This document shows, in pieces, positions 1-10,208 of a stretch of 64,000 nt of DNA (within the stretch, counting starts at the first letter, position 1; each line of letters begins with the position of its first letter). The position numbers and the translations under genes were made by a program. Under the pieces are notes generated by a model. That model saw nothing but the letters and a program-made list of their open reading frames with translations. It ran no database searches and was not told the origin of the DNA. Where the stretch lies: positions 1 through 64,000 of the forward strand of contig QVRM01005493.1 in the NCBI GenBank assembly GCA_003439945.1. Direction: 5' to 3'. Origin of the DNA: Dermanyssus gallinae (taxonomy: Eukaryota > Arthropoda > Arachnida > Mesostigmata > Dermanyssidae).

Positions 1-750
1 AAAAACTCCAATGATCTTGAGACTCGTGCAAAAAGATCAAGACTTTGCCAACGCTGAATCAACGAACGAGTTAACTAACCGGAGCCGTCCATCTTCCTTA
101 ACGCCAACGACCAAAACTGGTATGGATAGCGTATGCCTAGCACGACTGTTAGTCTCTGTTAATCTCTGGAAGTTTGATCTTCCTAGTTCGCACTCACCTA
201 AGATCTAATAAGTCGGATGAGAACTAAACATACTACTGTAAATTGGTTACGGCTCTGTCAGCGTACCTATGAAAAATAAATGTTTGACGCTTCCTACGAT
301 TAAATGCTAACGACGCATCTAAATTAACACGAAAGAACACCAGATATAACCTCGTATTTGCTAATAGATGAGACATTGCTTGCATGCGTCTAACGATCGC
401 CTCTGTGAGCGTGGCCGTTTCAAGTGAAACGGCCGCCCTACAGTATAGGCGTAATTAACCACTATACACTGCGTATAATATGCTCTTCAATACACCGAAA
501 CACTGTCGCAGTGAGACAACTACGATTGGAGACGGTTACGTTCAGCTACGCTTTGGCGGGTAACATGAATAATTTGACGACACGATTGTCCTTCTCTATC
601 TCTAGCGGCTTAACGGGAAGCTTGCCAGCTAGGCGAATCGGCTGACAACGTCAGCGCCATCCCGGATTTCTCACGTGTTTTCCTCAAACACGCAAACACG
701 CACTTCGAAACATCACACGACGAAGTGTGAGTGAAGCAGTTTGTGACGAA
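1..750. other. unassigned non-coding DNA
   Basis: No gene, SINE head or transposon domain is recognisable here on either strand. The longest open frames (65-73 codons) have no domain-like composition and are treated as chance. Confidence 0.5.
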
Positions 751-758
751 GTCCAGCA

Positions 759-953
759 AATACATATGTACGAGTATTTAGGTGATTCGTATGCAAAAGG
801 CGTGACGCGTCTCAGTGAGTATTGTGCGTCACAACAATGTGCCCTGATTAGTTTTATGGAACAAACATTAATAACCTAAAATGTTGATCTCAAGCTATAT
901 ATATACGCATTTGTGGGGTAGAACATGTTAAAAAGGTATATGGGAACTGATAG
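759..953 (+). repeat. left arm of a long inverted repeat
   Basis: This segment reappears as an imperfect reverse complement at 2387-2590. Matching blocks include the stretch around the word GTACGAGTATTTAGGTG, the block TGATTAGTTTTATGGAACAAA (one arm at 845-865) and the sequence around GGGAACTGATAG. Small indels and a shared internal TA tract separate the blocks. The arms are about 195-205 bp and lie roughly 1.4 kb apart. They may be the long terminal repeats of a foldback or non-autonomous DNA element. No transposase is visible between them. Confidence 0.7.
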
Positions 954-1327
954 TCTATATATAATATATATATATATTTATGCAAGATAAGACTGTGCCG
1001 CTTCTGTACTACAATAACTTAGTGCGTCTACGAGAGTTACGAAGGAAGGGTAAGTGAGTTTCTACACTGAGCAGTTAGATAGATTCTTCATTAAGACTCA
1101 GTCGACCGAGCTTCCTGTTATCACCTTTCGAACTCAATGGTGAAAATCTCCTTCAGCTACAATAATTAAATCGACTTTAATCCGGCAAACCGTCACTGGC
1201 AATAATGGCGTTCATGGTACGATGTTCGATGGCCTCATAAACGCAATGGTAGACTCACAGGTTGGTGGCCGACTCGTTTAGTCGCAGGCTAACTGATAAC
1301 AGACAGGTGACCTACTGTCCAGAACTA

Positions 1328-1386
1328 GTTGAGATACTAGTACATGTCATATACTAGTATCTCAACATACGAGTATATGACATGTA
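1328..1386. repeat. two interlocked inverted repeats
   Basis: Arms 1328-1342 and 1352-1366 are perfect 15-bp reverse complements. Arms 1341-1359 and 1368-1386 are 19-bp reverse complements with one mismatch. The two pairs overlap, so the corresponding stems are mutually exclusive, or could form a pseudoknot or cruciform. Confidence 0.75.
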
Positions 1387-2039
1387 TGTTATACAATTCA
1401 GCATGTAGCGGTGAGCATGGAAAAGACATACGACATGAGGCCACATAGTAAATCAGTCAATAACAGGTGTGATTCACGTGTGATGCCACTATCAATCAAC
1501 CTCAGGTGACGGTTGTTGACCTATCTCTCTCTTCCGAAGAGACTGGATGTCTTCGGCAAGACTACTCCGCTTCGTATTGAATAATGTTCGACTATACGGG
1601 GTATAAGAGAGCGCCTGCGTCTTCTACCTTGTCGTCCCATTCCCAAGGGGGTGCACACGGGTTGCGTCATTGCGTATTACAGTGCGTGTTTGGGAACATG
1701 GCCAAGCACTACTCTGGCGATGATAGTGGGTGACGGAAGCGCAGCTCAGTGAAGCAGCTTGAGCTTGGCGGCGTAGAATCGCAGACGGCCGGCGAATGAC
1801 GACACGCAAGAGGCCTGCCTACACCTTACCTGCGTTGTGGCGGCGTTGGAGCGAATCGGGTCACGTAGTCCTCGATGACAATGGCGATGATAATGATGAT
1901 GGTGAAGGTGAAGATAATGTTGCCGATGCGGTGGCAGCGGTGAGGACGTGTATTGTGTTTAATTGCATGTAATGCATGCGCCGCTCCGGCATCAAGAACT
2001 ACTCCAAAAAGGGCAGAACACGACAAGGCGCGACTAGCC

Positions 2040-2098
2040 TACAACAATAACAACAACAGCAGCAACAGCAACAACAACAATGACAAAAAATAGAACAG
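2040..2098. repeat. CAA/CAG trinucleotide tract
   Basis: Imperfect (CAA)n interspersed with CAG. The open frames across it on the minus strand (Cys- or Val-rich) are by-products of the repeat. Confidence 0.8.
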
Positions 2099-2195
2099 CA
2101 ACTAATACTGTTTCTAAAACCACCAACAGATTGATATTTTGTTTTGGTTCTGGGAGGTTTCGGAACAGATTGCAGATTGAAGTTGTTTCGTGCAT

Positions 2196-2304
2196 GTTGC
2201 AGGGAGAACTTATTTGTGTAGTACAGAAGCGGCACGGTCTTATAGATAGAACTAGATGAAATCGTGCCGCTTCTGTACTACACGAAATAACTTCTTCCTG
2301 CAAC
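2196..2304. repeat. ~42-bp-arm hairpin (109 bp)
   Basis: The left arm (2196-2237) and right arm (2263-2304) are near-perfect reverse complements with a 25-nt loop. Both arms contain the motif GTGCCGCTTCTGTACTAC or its complement. The right arm runs directly into a (TA)n array. The size fits a small foldback or MITE element. A structured RNA is possible but unsupported. Confidence 0.75.
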
Positions 2305-2331
2305 TATATATATATATATATATATATATAA
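2304..2331. repeat. (TA)n microsatellite
   Basis: A pure TA dinucleotide array that directly abuts the hairpin at 2196-2304. Confidence 0.95.
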
Positions 2332-2386
2332 ATGATTCTCTACGGACAAAACCGAAAAAACTTTTTTGTAGCCCCATATATATATA

Positions 2387-2590
2387 CTATTAGTTCCAGA
2401 TACTCTTTAAACATATTCTACCCTAAAAATGCGTAAATATATATATATATATATAGCTTTAAATCAACAGTTTAGACTTGTAAGTAGTTTTGTTCCATAA
2501 AACTAATCAGGGCACATTGCTGTGTCGCACAATAATCACTGAGACTCACGCTTTTTGCATACGAACCACCTAAATACTCGTACATGTGTG
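2387..2590 (-). repeat. right arm of the long inverted repeat
   Basis: Reverse-complement partner of 759-953, with the same block order and scattered substitutions. This arm has a longer TA tract (2438-2457) than the left arm. Divergence between the arms suggests an old element. Confidence 0.7.
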
Positions 2591-3076
2591 TTTTCGGACA
2601 GTTTTTCAACAGAAGTATATTACTTGTGTCGTCAAACGAACTTCATCGCTGACGTCGCTGTCCGGAACAGAGCCTGTTTGTGTCGGCATGCAGACACTTC
2701 ATTCATGATTCAATGTGAGAATCTGGTTCACGCGAGCATCCGTTCCTCTTCTGGACGGCCGACCATGCCCGCGCTCATGCGTCGTTGTCTGCCCAGCCGG
2801 CGGCACTTCAAGTGCGAAGCTCGTCCACGAGGCCGCTCACCTCAGCTCCTCACAAGCAGGTGAGGACGACAAACACAGCCGACGCGAAAACGCGGTCGAC
2901 GCGCCCAACCAGCCGCCCCTACACAGAAAGACCGACTACGTCACAGCAAATTGCCTTGCTGAGCCGCTCAACGGCGAAGGGCTATTCCATGACGTAAAGA
3001 GCGTTGGACGATCAACATCAGGTATGCATGTAATTATGTATATATATATAAAGATGTATATATATACATTTATATA

Positions 3077-3080
<4 letters not shown>

Positions 3081-3114
<34 letters not shown>
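3081..3114. repeat. (TA)n microsatellite
   Basis: A pure TA array directly followed by the family-C short repeat. Confidence 0.95.
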
Positions 3115-3117
<3 letters not shown>

Positions 3118-3255
3118 CAGACACGGGCAATAGCCTTTTCTGCAAAAAGTCCTTAATTGTTACAAGTGTTGAAAATGTGTAATTATAAACATTTTAAGCT
3201 CAATGAGGAGTTACTGAAATTAAATAAATTTGCCGTCTGGAGAAGTCGGTCCCAT
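3113..3255 (+). repeat. short interspersed repeat, family C (copy 1)
   Basis: About 143 bp, starting with a GACACGGGCAATAGCC-like block and ending near TTTGCCGTCTGGAGAAGTC. Two diverged reverse-orientation copies lie at 12666-12809 and 54764-54915. It shares the ACACGGGCAAT..GCC word with the tail of SINE family B, so a common origin is possible. No coding potential is seen. Confidence 0.6.
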
Positions 3256-3526
3256 ACAAAAAAAATATGCGTACATGCTGCTACGTACGCGTTTGAGATA
3301 ATTGTCGTCCGCCCTATTCGTTGTTGTGTGCCATGGGGTTCGAATAAAAATACGATAATTGTCTCCGATACTCCGTAGAAAATGACACGCGGTAAGCACC
3401 AGCAAGAAATGCCAACGTGTGACGTTCCCGTCTCTGACATATCTCATGAGTACAGGCACGGATCACATCGCGGCATACATTCTAATGCGCAGGATTTGGA
3501 TTGCCACGTGCGTTAAATATGCATAC

Positions 3527-3528
<2 letters not shown>

Positions 3529-3568
<40 letters not shown>
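3529..3568. repeat. (TA)n microsatellite
   Basis: A pure TA array immediately upstream of the first SINE-A copy. Confidence 0.95.
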
Positions 3569-3570
<2 letters not shown>

Positions 3571-3750
3571 TCTGTCGAGCCCGGTAGCGTGGTGGCTTAA
3601 ATCTGCGCCTCGCAACCAGAGGAGACACATAGGTGCGCGGGTTCGAGCCCCACCGTTGCACATTTGTATTTATGGGGGTCCGTCTATAAAGCAATGCGAA
3701 AAGCAGTTCCGTGGACGTTAAATCTTGGCTGAGGGTCAGCCCGAAAACTT
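3571..3750 (+). mobile_element. tRNA-derived SINE, family A (copy 1)
   Basis: A tRNA-like head carries an A-box-like TAGCGTGGTGGC and a canonical B box GGTTCGAGCCC (RNA polymerase III internal promoter). A conserved body follows (CACATTTGTATTTATGGGGG, then AGCAATGCGAAAAGCAG), then an ending near CAGCCCGAAAAC. Similar copies in this window are at 21852-22030, 30588-30762, 35861-36034 and 38583-38740. Family membership rests on these internal matches. The parent tRNA was not identified. Confidence 0.85.
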
Positions 3751-3859
3751 TATATATTTTCTGCGTAGGATGTTTGTGTTTTGCCGTGTTCAGTATATGT
3801 TGTATTGCGTGCACAGGTAGGATGTTCCGTTTTGCTAGCGCATCTCTAAAAATTTCCTG

Positions 3860-3898
3860 AACTTCTATATATATGTATATATATATATATATATATAT
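3860..3898. repeat. (TA)n microsatellite
   Basis: A TA array with one TG interruption. Confidence 0.9.
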
Positions 3899-3899
3899 G

Positions 3900-5760
3900 T
3901 ATTTTTTTTTATTTATGTATTTTATTGTTTTTTATTCACTTAACACATAACTAGCGATGCTGATAAGTGACATGACAGTTTTACAACTTCCCTTCCAAAT
4001 TATTTTGTGGCACGAATACGTTTTATATATATGGGAAGATAAATTATGTGACGCAAATATGGTAGATATCTGTTATCCCTCTTTGGTAGAGGAGCCTCAG
4101 TTTTACACAGATAAAACATTTTTCGCAAGCTCTAAAGATAAATAGATAAATGAGCAGGTCAATAAATAAGTAAATATGAGCAAGGTGACTACGGAAGAAA
4201 GCATGCCGAACATGATTAACGGTTAATTCGAAGGTAAAGTATCTAAGCTTCTGAGCTGGTGTCGCCTGTATGCTACCTGAAGGCCTGCCCGTCAGTTAAG
4301 GGACAGTATCTGCACTCCGACCGAGCAAATAATAAGCTTAATAACAGTTATAGCCAAGCGTAGCCGTTTACCCTCAGTCTACCTCCGTGATTTACCGCCA
4401 TACTCGGCAATACTCTACGGTGAGTTGGCTTGCCAAACGTCAGAGGATAGTTGACTGTAATTGCGGATCCAACCGCTCTTCTATTACGTAGCAGATTAGT
4501 TAGGTACACAGCTGCCAATTAAGTTGCTGTCACACAACACAAGCGCCCCTTGAAACAATGTTGCAGTTTTCTTTCCACACACAGCGACGTTTCCTCGTTG
4601 TCTGTCCAATATCATAGTACTTTGTGTACTGGTCGTACCTTTAACCGGAGACACTGGACTCTATGAGTATAGAAAAACAAGAATTAGTGCTGTATTGCAA
4701 TGGTCAGCAAATGAGAGTACGCATATACATTTATTGAATGATGTCACGAGAGTTTTAACAAGACTAATGCAAAGAAGGGGTATGAGTGGTATTGCGGCGA
4801 AGAGCCGCCTTCTTAATTCGGTCTGGCCTTCCCGTACTCTGTCAGCGTTATCGCCGGTCGCAATCGGCTCTTGCTGGCTATCCTGGACCATTTTGCGTGC
4901 ACCATTGTGCCTGGGCTAAGTTCACAAGTCAGTTCTCCTCTGCTAAAGACGCCCGGCGAACTCCAATAAAAAGTGCATCTCGTAGCGCACGTGTGAAAGC
5001 AATGCGAAATGAACGAACGGAGTAAGAATAGACCTTGCTGGGCAGTGACAGGTGACCAGTGGCAGGCGCTTCGACATTACCCCTAATTAGTCCCTCCAAG
5101 CTTCGAGGGCGTTCTTCATATCATCAGGCCGCAAATAGATGTCCAGAAGTACGAGGCGGTCGGATCGAGTGAGCGTGGAGCCTGGAAGGCGTCTTTGCGT
5201 CGCAGAGATTACCTTTGGGTCGGGGCCTGCTGGAGGGTCAAGTCACCTCGTATTCACGAGAGTTGAGCTCAAGGCCACTGACCCGTTGAAAGTCTACCCC
5301 CCATTTGACATCCTCGGCTACAACTAACGGGTTTCTTGCCAAGAGTCGGCAGCGATCTAAATAGCGTGGTGAAATAAAAGGTTGGTAAAATATTAAGTGG
5401 TGGCTGAGGAGAGTTTACCGGGTCTTTAACACCTACGCAAAATAAAGGCGGGACCCAGCGGGTCATCCTGTTAGATGTTAGTGCCGGTGGCGGATGAGAT
5501 GGCGTCTTTCTCAGGTAGCAGGTAGAAGACCTTTCGGTAGGCAAGCTCAACGTGATGAAACAACTTGGGTGCCACGAAACGGACCATGTTGCGATCCCTC
5601 TTAAGTGTGTTAAACGCGAGAAGTGCGCTAGCTACGCGAAGCGCCACATCGCGAATAATGGGCGCTAGTAGACTTTGAATGTGCCGAGGGCATTGGCTGG
5701 CTTTCATAATAAGTACAATACAATACAGTCTCATTTTTTGCCTACACAAAGTGTATCACA
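3900..5760. other. unassigned DNA
   Basis: No recognisable gene or transposon. The minus-strand open frames at 4661-4891 and 5471-5749 show no domain I can name and are not called as genes. Confidence 0.4.
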
Positions 5761-5763
5761 AGT

Positions 5764-6321
5764 TTACAGAGTGCATGTGTCCGTCTCGTCATTCCTCAGG
5801 CAACGGTAGTATTGACAATACCCAACACAACAATGTTGGAAGGTTAGAATTGTCACACGGTTTTGCATGCTATTTAACCGGATGCGGATAAAATCTCTGA
5901 CTGAAGACTGCTCACTGGCAGGTCTCTTGATAGTTGGCAGATTAGTGTTTCTACGAATAATATCGACTGAAGACAATACAGTTGCACGCGGTACAATATC
6001 TGATTTTGTTGCAACACGCTTTTTCGAAGCGTTGTGCACATTTCTCAGTAGTTTCACATCTTTACACAGCTGCTCTATGAATTCAACGTTAAGCAAATAA
6101 AAGTGATGCCCAGGTCCTTCTAGTGATGTGGGAATTTCATCAGACCAATTTAACAATATATAAAACATTTGTACAGAAGATAATACTCTTGGCTTGGTTT
6201 TTATTAGTGCTACGTTACTATTGTTGCTGTTGCTTCTAGATAGATAGATTGGCTTTATTATTATTATTATCGTAAGTGGTTTACATTTGTACAGAGGCTC
6301 ACAGCTCCTCAAAGCCATCAA
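5764..6321 (-). CDS. unidentified 185-residue open frame
   Basis: This is the longest non-repetitive open frame in the left third of the window. I recognise no family, signal peptide or catalytic motif. Its amino end includes an Ile run derived from an ATT microsatellite, which argues against the proposed start. It lies just downstream, in minus orientation, of the SINE-B and LINE debris at 6477-7400, so it could be a fragment of an unrecognised transposon. No splice sites or polyadenylation context support it. It may be chance. Confidence 0.15.
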   Translation of the reverse strand: MMALRSCEPLYKCKPLTIIIIIKPIYLSRSNSNNSNVALIKTKPRVLSSVQMFYILLNWSDEIPTSLEGPGHHFYLLNVEFIEQLCKDVKLLRNVHNASKKRVATKSDIVPRATVLSSVDIIRRNTNLPTIKRPASEQSSVRDFIRIRLNSMQNRVTILTFQHCCVGYCQYYRCLRNDETDTCTL

Positions 6322-6476
6322 AGGCTAGTATGGAGTGTTTATATTGCATATTTTCTTATAATTTTATTTATTGTCATTATGATTATATTATTATTGTATT
6401 ATATTAGAGTAAGGTACCTAAATAGTATTGCTTAGCACTTTGTTTGAATATTGTCAAAGAAGAGGTTGCGCGCACA

Positions 6477-6661
6477 CCGACCAAGGTGGCTTGTGGCAAA
6501 GACTTTGCCTTGCATTCGGGAGGACTGGATTCGAGACCCTGACCGGCCACCCTTAAATTGGTTTGCATGGTTTCCAATTTAGACAAGGTAAATGCCGGAG
6601 TGGAATAAACTTAGCCATGACATGAAAAATCCGTACACGGGCAATTGCCTTCAAAAAAGAA
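6477..6661 (+). mobile_element. tRNA-derived SINE, family B (copy 1)
   Basis: The head carries an A-box-like stretch (GGTGGCTTGTGGC) and a B-box-like GATTCGAGACC. The body has CTAAATTGGTTTGCATGG-like sequence, then AGGTAAATGCCGGAGTG, and ends in ACGGGCAATTGCCTTC plus a short A tail. The copy at 62485-62672 matches it along almost its whole length. Diverged copies are at 15266-15436, 39950-40060 and 54309-54465. Its 3' tail lies end-to-end against the minus-strand LINE terminus, with the LINE stop codon formed at the junction. Confidence 0.85.
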
Positions 6662-7400
6662 CATCTGGGGGGAGCTTGTTCCAATATGTGGCACCGAGAT
6701 TTGATATTGAGAAACGAGATTGGTTACATGAAGCTGCAGACAAGATGAGAAGTTGTGTGTGTGATCCCCTTGTGTTCATGATGGATGTCGAATAGGAAAG
6801 ATTAAGCAGGTTGGGATGAAGTCCCATTAAGATTCGTTTGATCTCAGTTACGACAGACATCTCTATTTGCAGAGGGTAAGGCAGAATCGACATCTCTACG
6901 TATTTATAACGCATGGATTCCATGGTAGATATCCCAATATTACGCGCAAGGCTCTTTTTGCAGGCAATGTAACGGACATAAAAGTCGCATATAAGTCATT
7001 CCAAATATTTCAACTGCGTAGGTCAGATAACTATGAACGTTATCTGTTCGCCATCGTACTACATGGCGAGTAGACAGTTACGGGGCAGAATATTACGGCT
7101 CTTGAACAGGGCAGCGATGCTCCTTACAACTTTTTTTACGAATGTGGTCTATATGAGCTTCAAATGATAATCTGGAATCGAAGACAACCCTAAGAATTTT
7201 GTCTCATTGATCATGCTAAGAGTGTGGTTTCGGCATTTAAATGTCTCATGGTTCATACTTAGGACACCTTTAGGCGATAAGAACTGGATAACACCGGTCT
7301 TCGACCAATTCACGGACAAGCCATTGGCTCTAAACCAATCTGAGAGTTGCTTAAGGTCTTCTTTAATCATCTGCTCTACCTCTTGTGGGGAATAGCCCAC
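6650..7400 (-). pseudogene. decayed LINE reverse transcriptase C-terminal half
   Basis: Reading on the minus strand, 7400-7149 encodes an RT segment typical of Jockey/CR1-type LINEs: EVEQMIKEDLKQLSDWF, then GLSVNWSKTGVIQF, then ETKFLGL. After several in-frame stops, 6923-6651 continues with a typical LINE carboxyl end (NTRGSHTQLL ... NLGATYWNKLPPDVLF). The two parts are in one frame but interrupted by stops, so the element is dead. It is truncated 5' before the YxDD catalytic motif. The clade is a judgement from pattern only. Confidence 0.7.
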
Positions 7401-9160
7401 AAGTCTGTCTTAATTGTTGTTGTTTCTGGTTGTGATTGCCGGTATAATTGTTGTTCTTGACGTAGTTTTGTCGGCTGTTGTTGCCAGAACAACCCCGACT
7501 GAGAGACGAACACGTCGCTACGACGAGACCCTGCGGTTGCATTGCCGGGCCTCTACTCACAGTTACTAACGCTGTGAAGGTGCCTGTCACCTTGACCTAG
7601 AACAATCGAGCCCATCGACCACGAAAATACTGACTGTGGTGCGTAATCCTTCATTAAGCGAATGGAGGATCTGCCTGTTGACCTACCGACGAATCGAGGT
7701 CCTTCGCACTCAGGTTCGGCTACGCTGTGTAGGAGGCGAGTTGATCGCCTGTCAATGAACATCCGATTATCCGATAAACTATACTTCCCTTGCACTAGAA
7801 TAGTAACGATAAACTATACAAACACTTGCACTCTGTGTCCAAACAGCTACAGATGTTTGTGAACGGTCCATCGTACTAGTATCCTAGATGTGTGTATTTG
7901 CATTTTTTTTTATTTATTTCATTTATTTCACCCTTAGATACATTTGCCAAAAAATCTATGCAAAGCAATGACGCCTTATCCGGCGCTAACATCCGTCTCA
8001 CGTTTAGGGGTAGCGCAGGAATCGCCGAGACGTCTCACAGTTGATTGTGTAGTACTTAGGATTACATTTTTTTTAGCAGCGTACAGAAATACAAATAGAG
8101 TGTGTTCTGGTAACCGGCAGCCATAGTTCAGTTCGTTCTGGTAAGCCACAAAATGTACGAAGTTTATGGACGGTTGACCGGCCACTGGCACGTGTGCAGT
8201 ATGCTGTGGAAGTGGTAGGGGTACAATCTAGGCTAACTACCAGTGGAGAGGTTCTTTCACAGAAACGGTTGGGAAGTCCTCAGTAGTCGGTAGCACTCGT
8301 AATGCATCTTTGTTGCAAAATTGGTGCACATAATGTAATACACCAATGACAGCGATAGTGTCGATTGGCGACTAAATTGTCGTTGATTGGTTATTGTTGT
8401 TGTCGTTGTTTTTGTTCTCATTATTCTTATTACGATCAGTTATCATCAAAAAACTACATCACGGCTCATTTCGATGAGTACGGTAGTGGTTCTCTCTTAA
8501 ACCGGGCACCAACGTACACAAAATGCACAGTCAATATCACAGGTTATAGTCGAAGCAATGTCTCTTGACCGCAAGCGTCATCTTGCGTGCCAAGGCTCAC
8601 GTAGGTTTTCCAAACGTTAAATTGCGGTTAGGCTTACGGTTCTGTTCCAGCTCTTTCTATGTCTATTGCTTTCCTTTGACAGGCCCTTGCGCTTCCCGCC
8701 TGTATGACTCTTTGTCGTTTGTTGGATTGCTGCTTTTACTGCCCGCAGACGAAACGGCTAACGGAATACTAACAGAATATTTACACAGTACATAGGATTG
8801 AGCACACATCGAGGGTGCGTTGAAAAGGGGCTTTTGATAGCAGTGAGTTAGGTGGCTAACTCATAGCGCTAGGAAGCCGGCCCGGAGGAAGCAGTTGTAG
8901 AATCGATAACTATGAAGGATTATGAAGGACTATGAAGGAACGTGATGGCCACGCTGTCGCCGAGGGGTGTCACATAAGGGTTAAGGCTAAGTATTTCAGC
9001 CGCGGGGTTTAGAATGTCTGTGTGTGGGGTTTTTTTCTCTAAGTTTGAAGCGTTTGCCTCGTAAGTTCAAGTGCACGACGTGTTATCCAAGTGGCACACT
9101 CCGTATTTAAGCAGTCACCATGCTAATAATCGCCATTATATATTACACCACCTCAGATAA
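7400..9160. other. unassigned DNA
   Basis: No recognisable gene or element. Short (TTG)n-like tracts occur near 8385-8420. A three-fold GAAGGAYTAT-type short tandem repeat lies near 8911-8940. Confidence 0.4.
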
Positions 9161-9162
9161 TT

Positions 9163-9256
9163 GTTGCTTTCTTTATACAAGCAACTGACAAAAATCAGTG
9201 TTTGCACACACATACAAACACTGAAATTTGTCAGTTACTTGTATACAGGAAGTAAC
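9163..9256. repeat. 94-nt near-perfect hairpin
   Basis: Core arms 9174-9204 and 9215-9245 (31 bp each) match at 28 positions around a 10-nt loop rich in CA. Pairing extends with more mismatches to 9163 and 9256. The length and loop are those of a pre-miRNA or a tiny foldback MITE. A (TA)n array follows 14 bp later. No other copy was noticed in the window. Confidence 0.7.
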
Positions 9257-9263
9257 TATTACA

Positions 9264-9269
<6 letters not shown>

Positions 9270-9298
<29 letters not shown>
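9270..9298. repeat. (TA)n microsatellite
   Basis: A pure AT/TA array between the hairpin and the first SINE-D copy. Confidence 0.95.
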
Positions 9299-9300
<2 letters not shown>

Positions 9301-9340
9301 GACTGATCGCTGAGCTAGGTCGGCTTGCACAGCCACATAA

Positions 9341-9660
9341 GTCGGCGTAGTCTAGAGGACTAGTGCGCTAGCCATGGTTGTTATCCTATCGGGGTGTCGC
9401 CGGTTCAATCCCTGTTGTTGATTGTTGCTGCTGTTTGAGCGATGCTCATTGAGAATGATATGATAAACCATATACCGCTGGGAGCCAACGGCCATGCTCC
9501 CACAAGGACTGTTGGGGAACAGAACCCTAGATCTCTTAACATGTCCGGTCCTCGGTGCATTGGAGATATACCTCGGGTTGAGTTCCAAGCCCGCAGGGGA
9601 CGAAGGTTGGTCTAGAATGAAAAACAACCTTTTAAAAAACGTTTTTAATTCTAGTCACAT
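9341..9660 (+). mobile_element. tRNA-derived SINE, family D (copy 1)
   Basis: The A-box-like TAGTCTAGAGG lies at 9348-9358 and a canonical B box GGTTCAATCCC at 9402-9412, with tRNA-like spacing. The body contains CTCTTAACATGTCCGG and GTGCATTG words. A diverged head copy lies at 11683-11930 and a headless body copy at 16931-17100. The right boundary near 9660 is approximate. Confidence 0.75.
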
Positions 9661-9879
9661 AAGTCGACGGCGGCGTCTTGTAGCCACGGCAGAAACAGCA
9701 GCAGAAGCATGCATGTTGTCCATGCAGGCTTTGGCCACGAACACAGCTGACAGCTGTTGCAAGCTGTTACCTATTAATACTACATTAAGCGTACTCATTT
9801 TCAGCAGCATCATTTTCACAATTGTTCGCATTGTTGTTGTAGTCGTTAGTTAGATTGTTTGTTTCTGTTGTTGCTCTTG

Positions 9880-9882
9880 TTG

Positions 9883-9914
<32 letters not shown>

Positions 9915-9916
9915 TA
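9880..9916. repeat. (GTC)n / (GTT)n tract
   Basis: A GTC trinucleotide run embedded in a GTT-rich stretch. Confidence 0.9.
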
Positions 9917-10168
9917 GTTGACCATGCGCCTAGAGACGCAGTGTCTTGTCAATTATGTTTTATTTGCGTCAGCGGTGCGGAACTCGACACAATTTGCTAG
10001 GCCGTAGTGAATTCCCGCTGACTGGTTTCTCCCCGCTGGAATTCATCTAGACATCCACAACCAGAACGACGTCAACTCTTTCCCTCACACCTTCTCAACA
10101 GCTCTGCCTCTACAGGGAGAACGCGTCTACCCAGCTTATCTCGGTAACAGTTTCGATGCGTGAATCAT

Positions 10169-10208
10169 GAACTACTCCCTCATCCCGACACGGATGAGGG
10201 AGTAGTTC
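10169..10208. repeat. perfect 17-bp inverted repeat
   Basis: Arms 10169-10185 and 10192-10208 are exact reverse complements separated by 6 nt. It is isolated, with no T-run following. It could be a structured RNA or a cruciform-prone site, or a foldback footprint. Confidence 0.8.

Larger units (their letters stand above)
954..2195. other. interior of the inverted-repeat element
   Basis: This 1.2-kb stretch between the two arms contains no recognisable protein domain. It includes the interlocked hairpins at 1328-1386 and a CAA/CAG-rich tract at 2040-2098. Near its left edge (990-1018) is a copy of the motif GTGCCGCTTCTGTACTAC, which is also used in the hairpin at 2196-2304. Confidence 0.45.

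Noticed and set aside
3600..3660. Functional tRNA gene from the A/B-box match
   Set aside because: The same head recurs at five other places with a shared non-tRNA body, so it is a SINE head.
5764..6321. Treating the 185-codon minus-strand frame as a confident gene
   Set aside because: No domain, an Ile run from a microsatellite near its start, and TE debris next door; kept only as a low-confidence entry.
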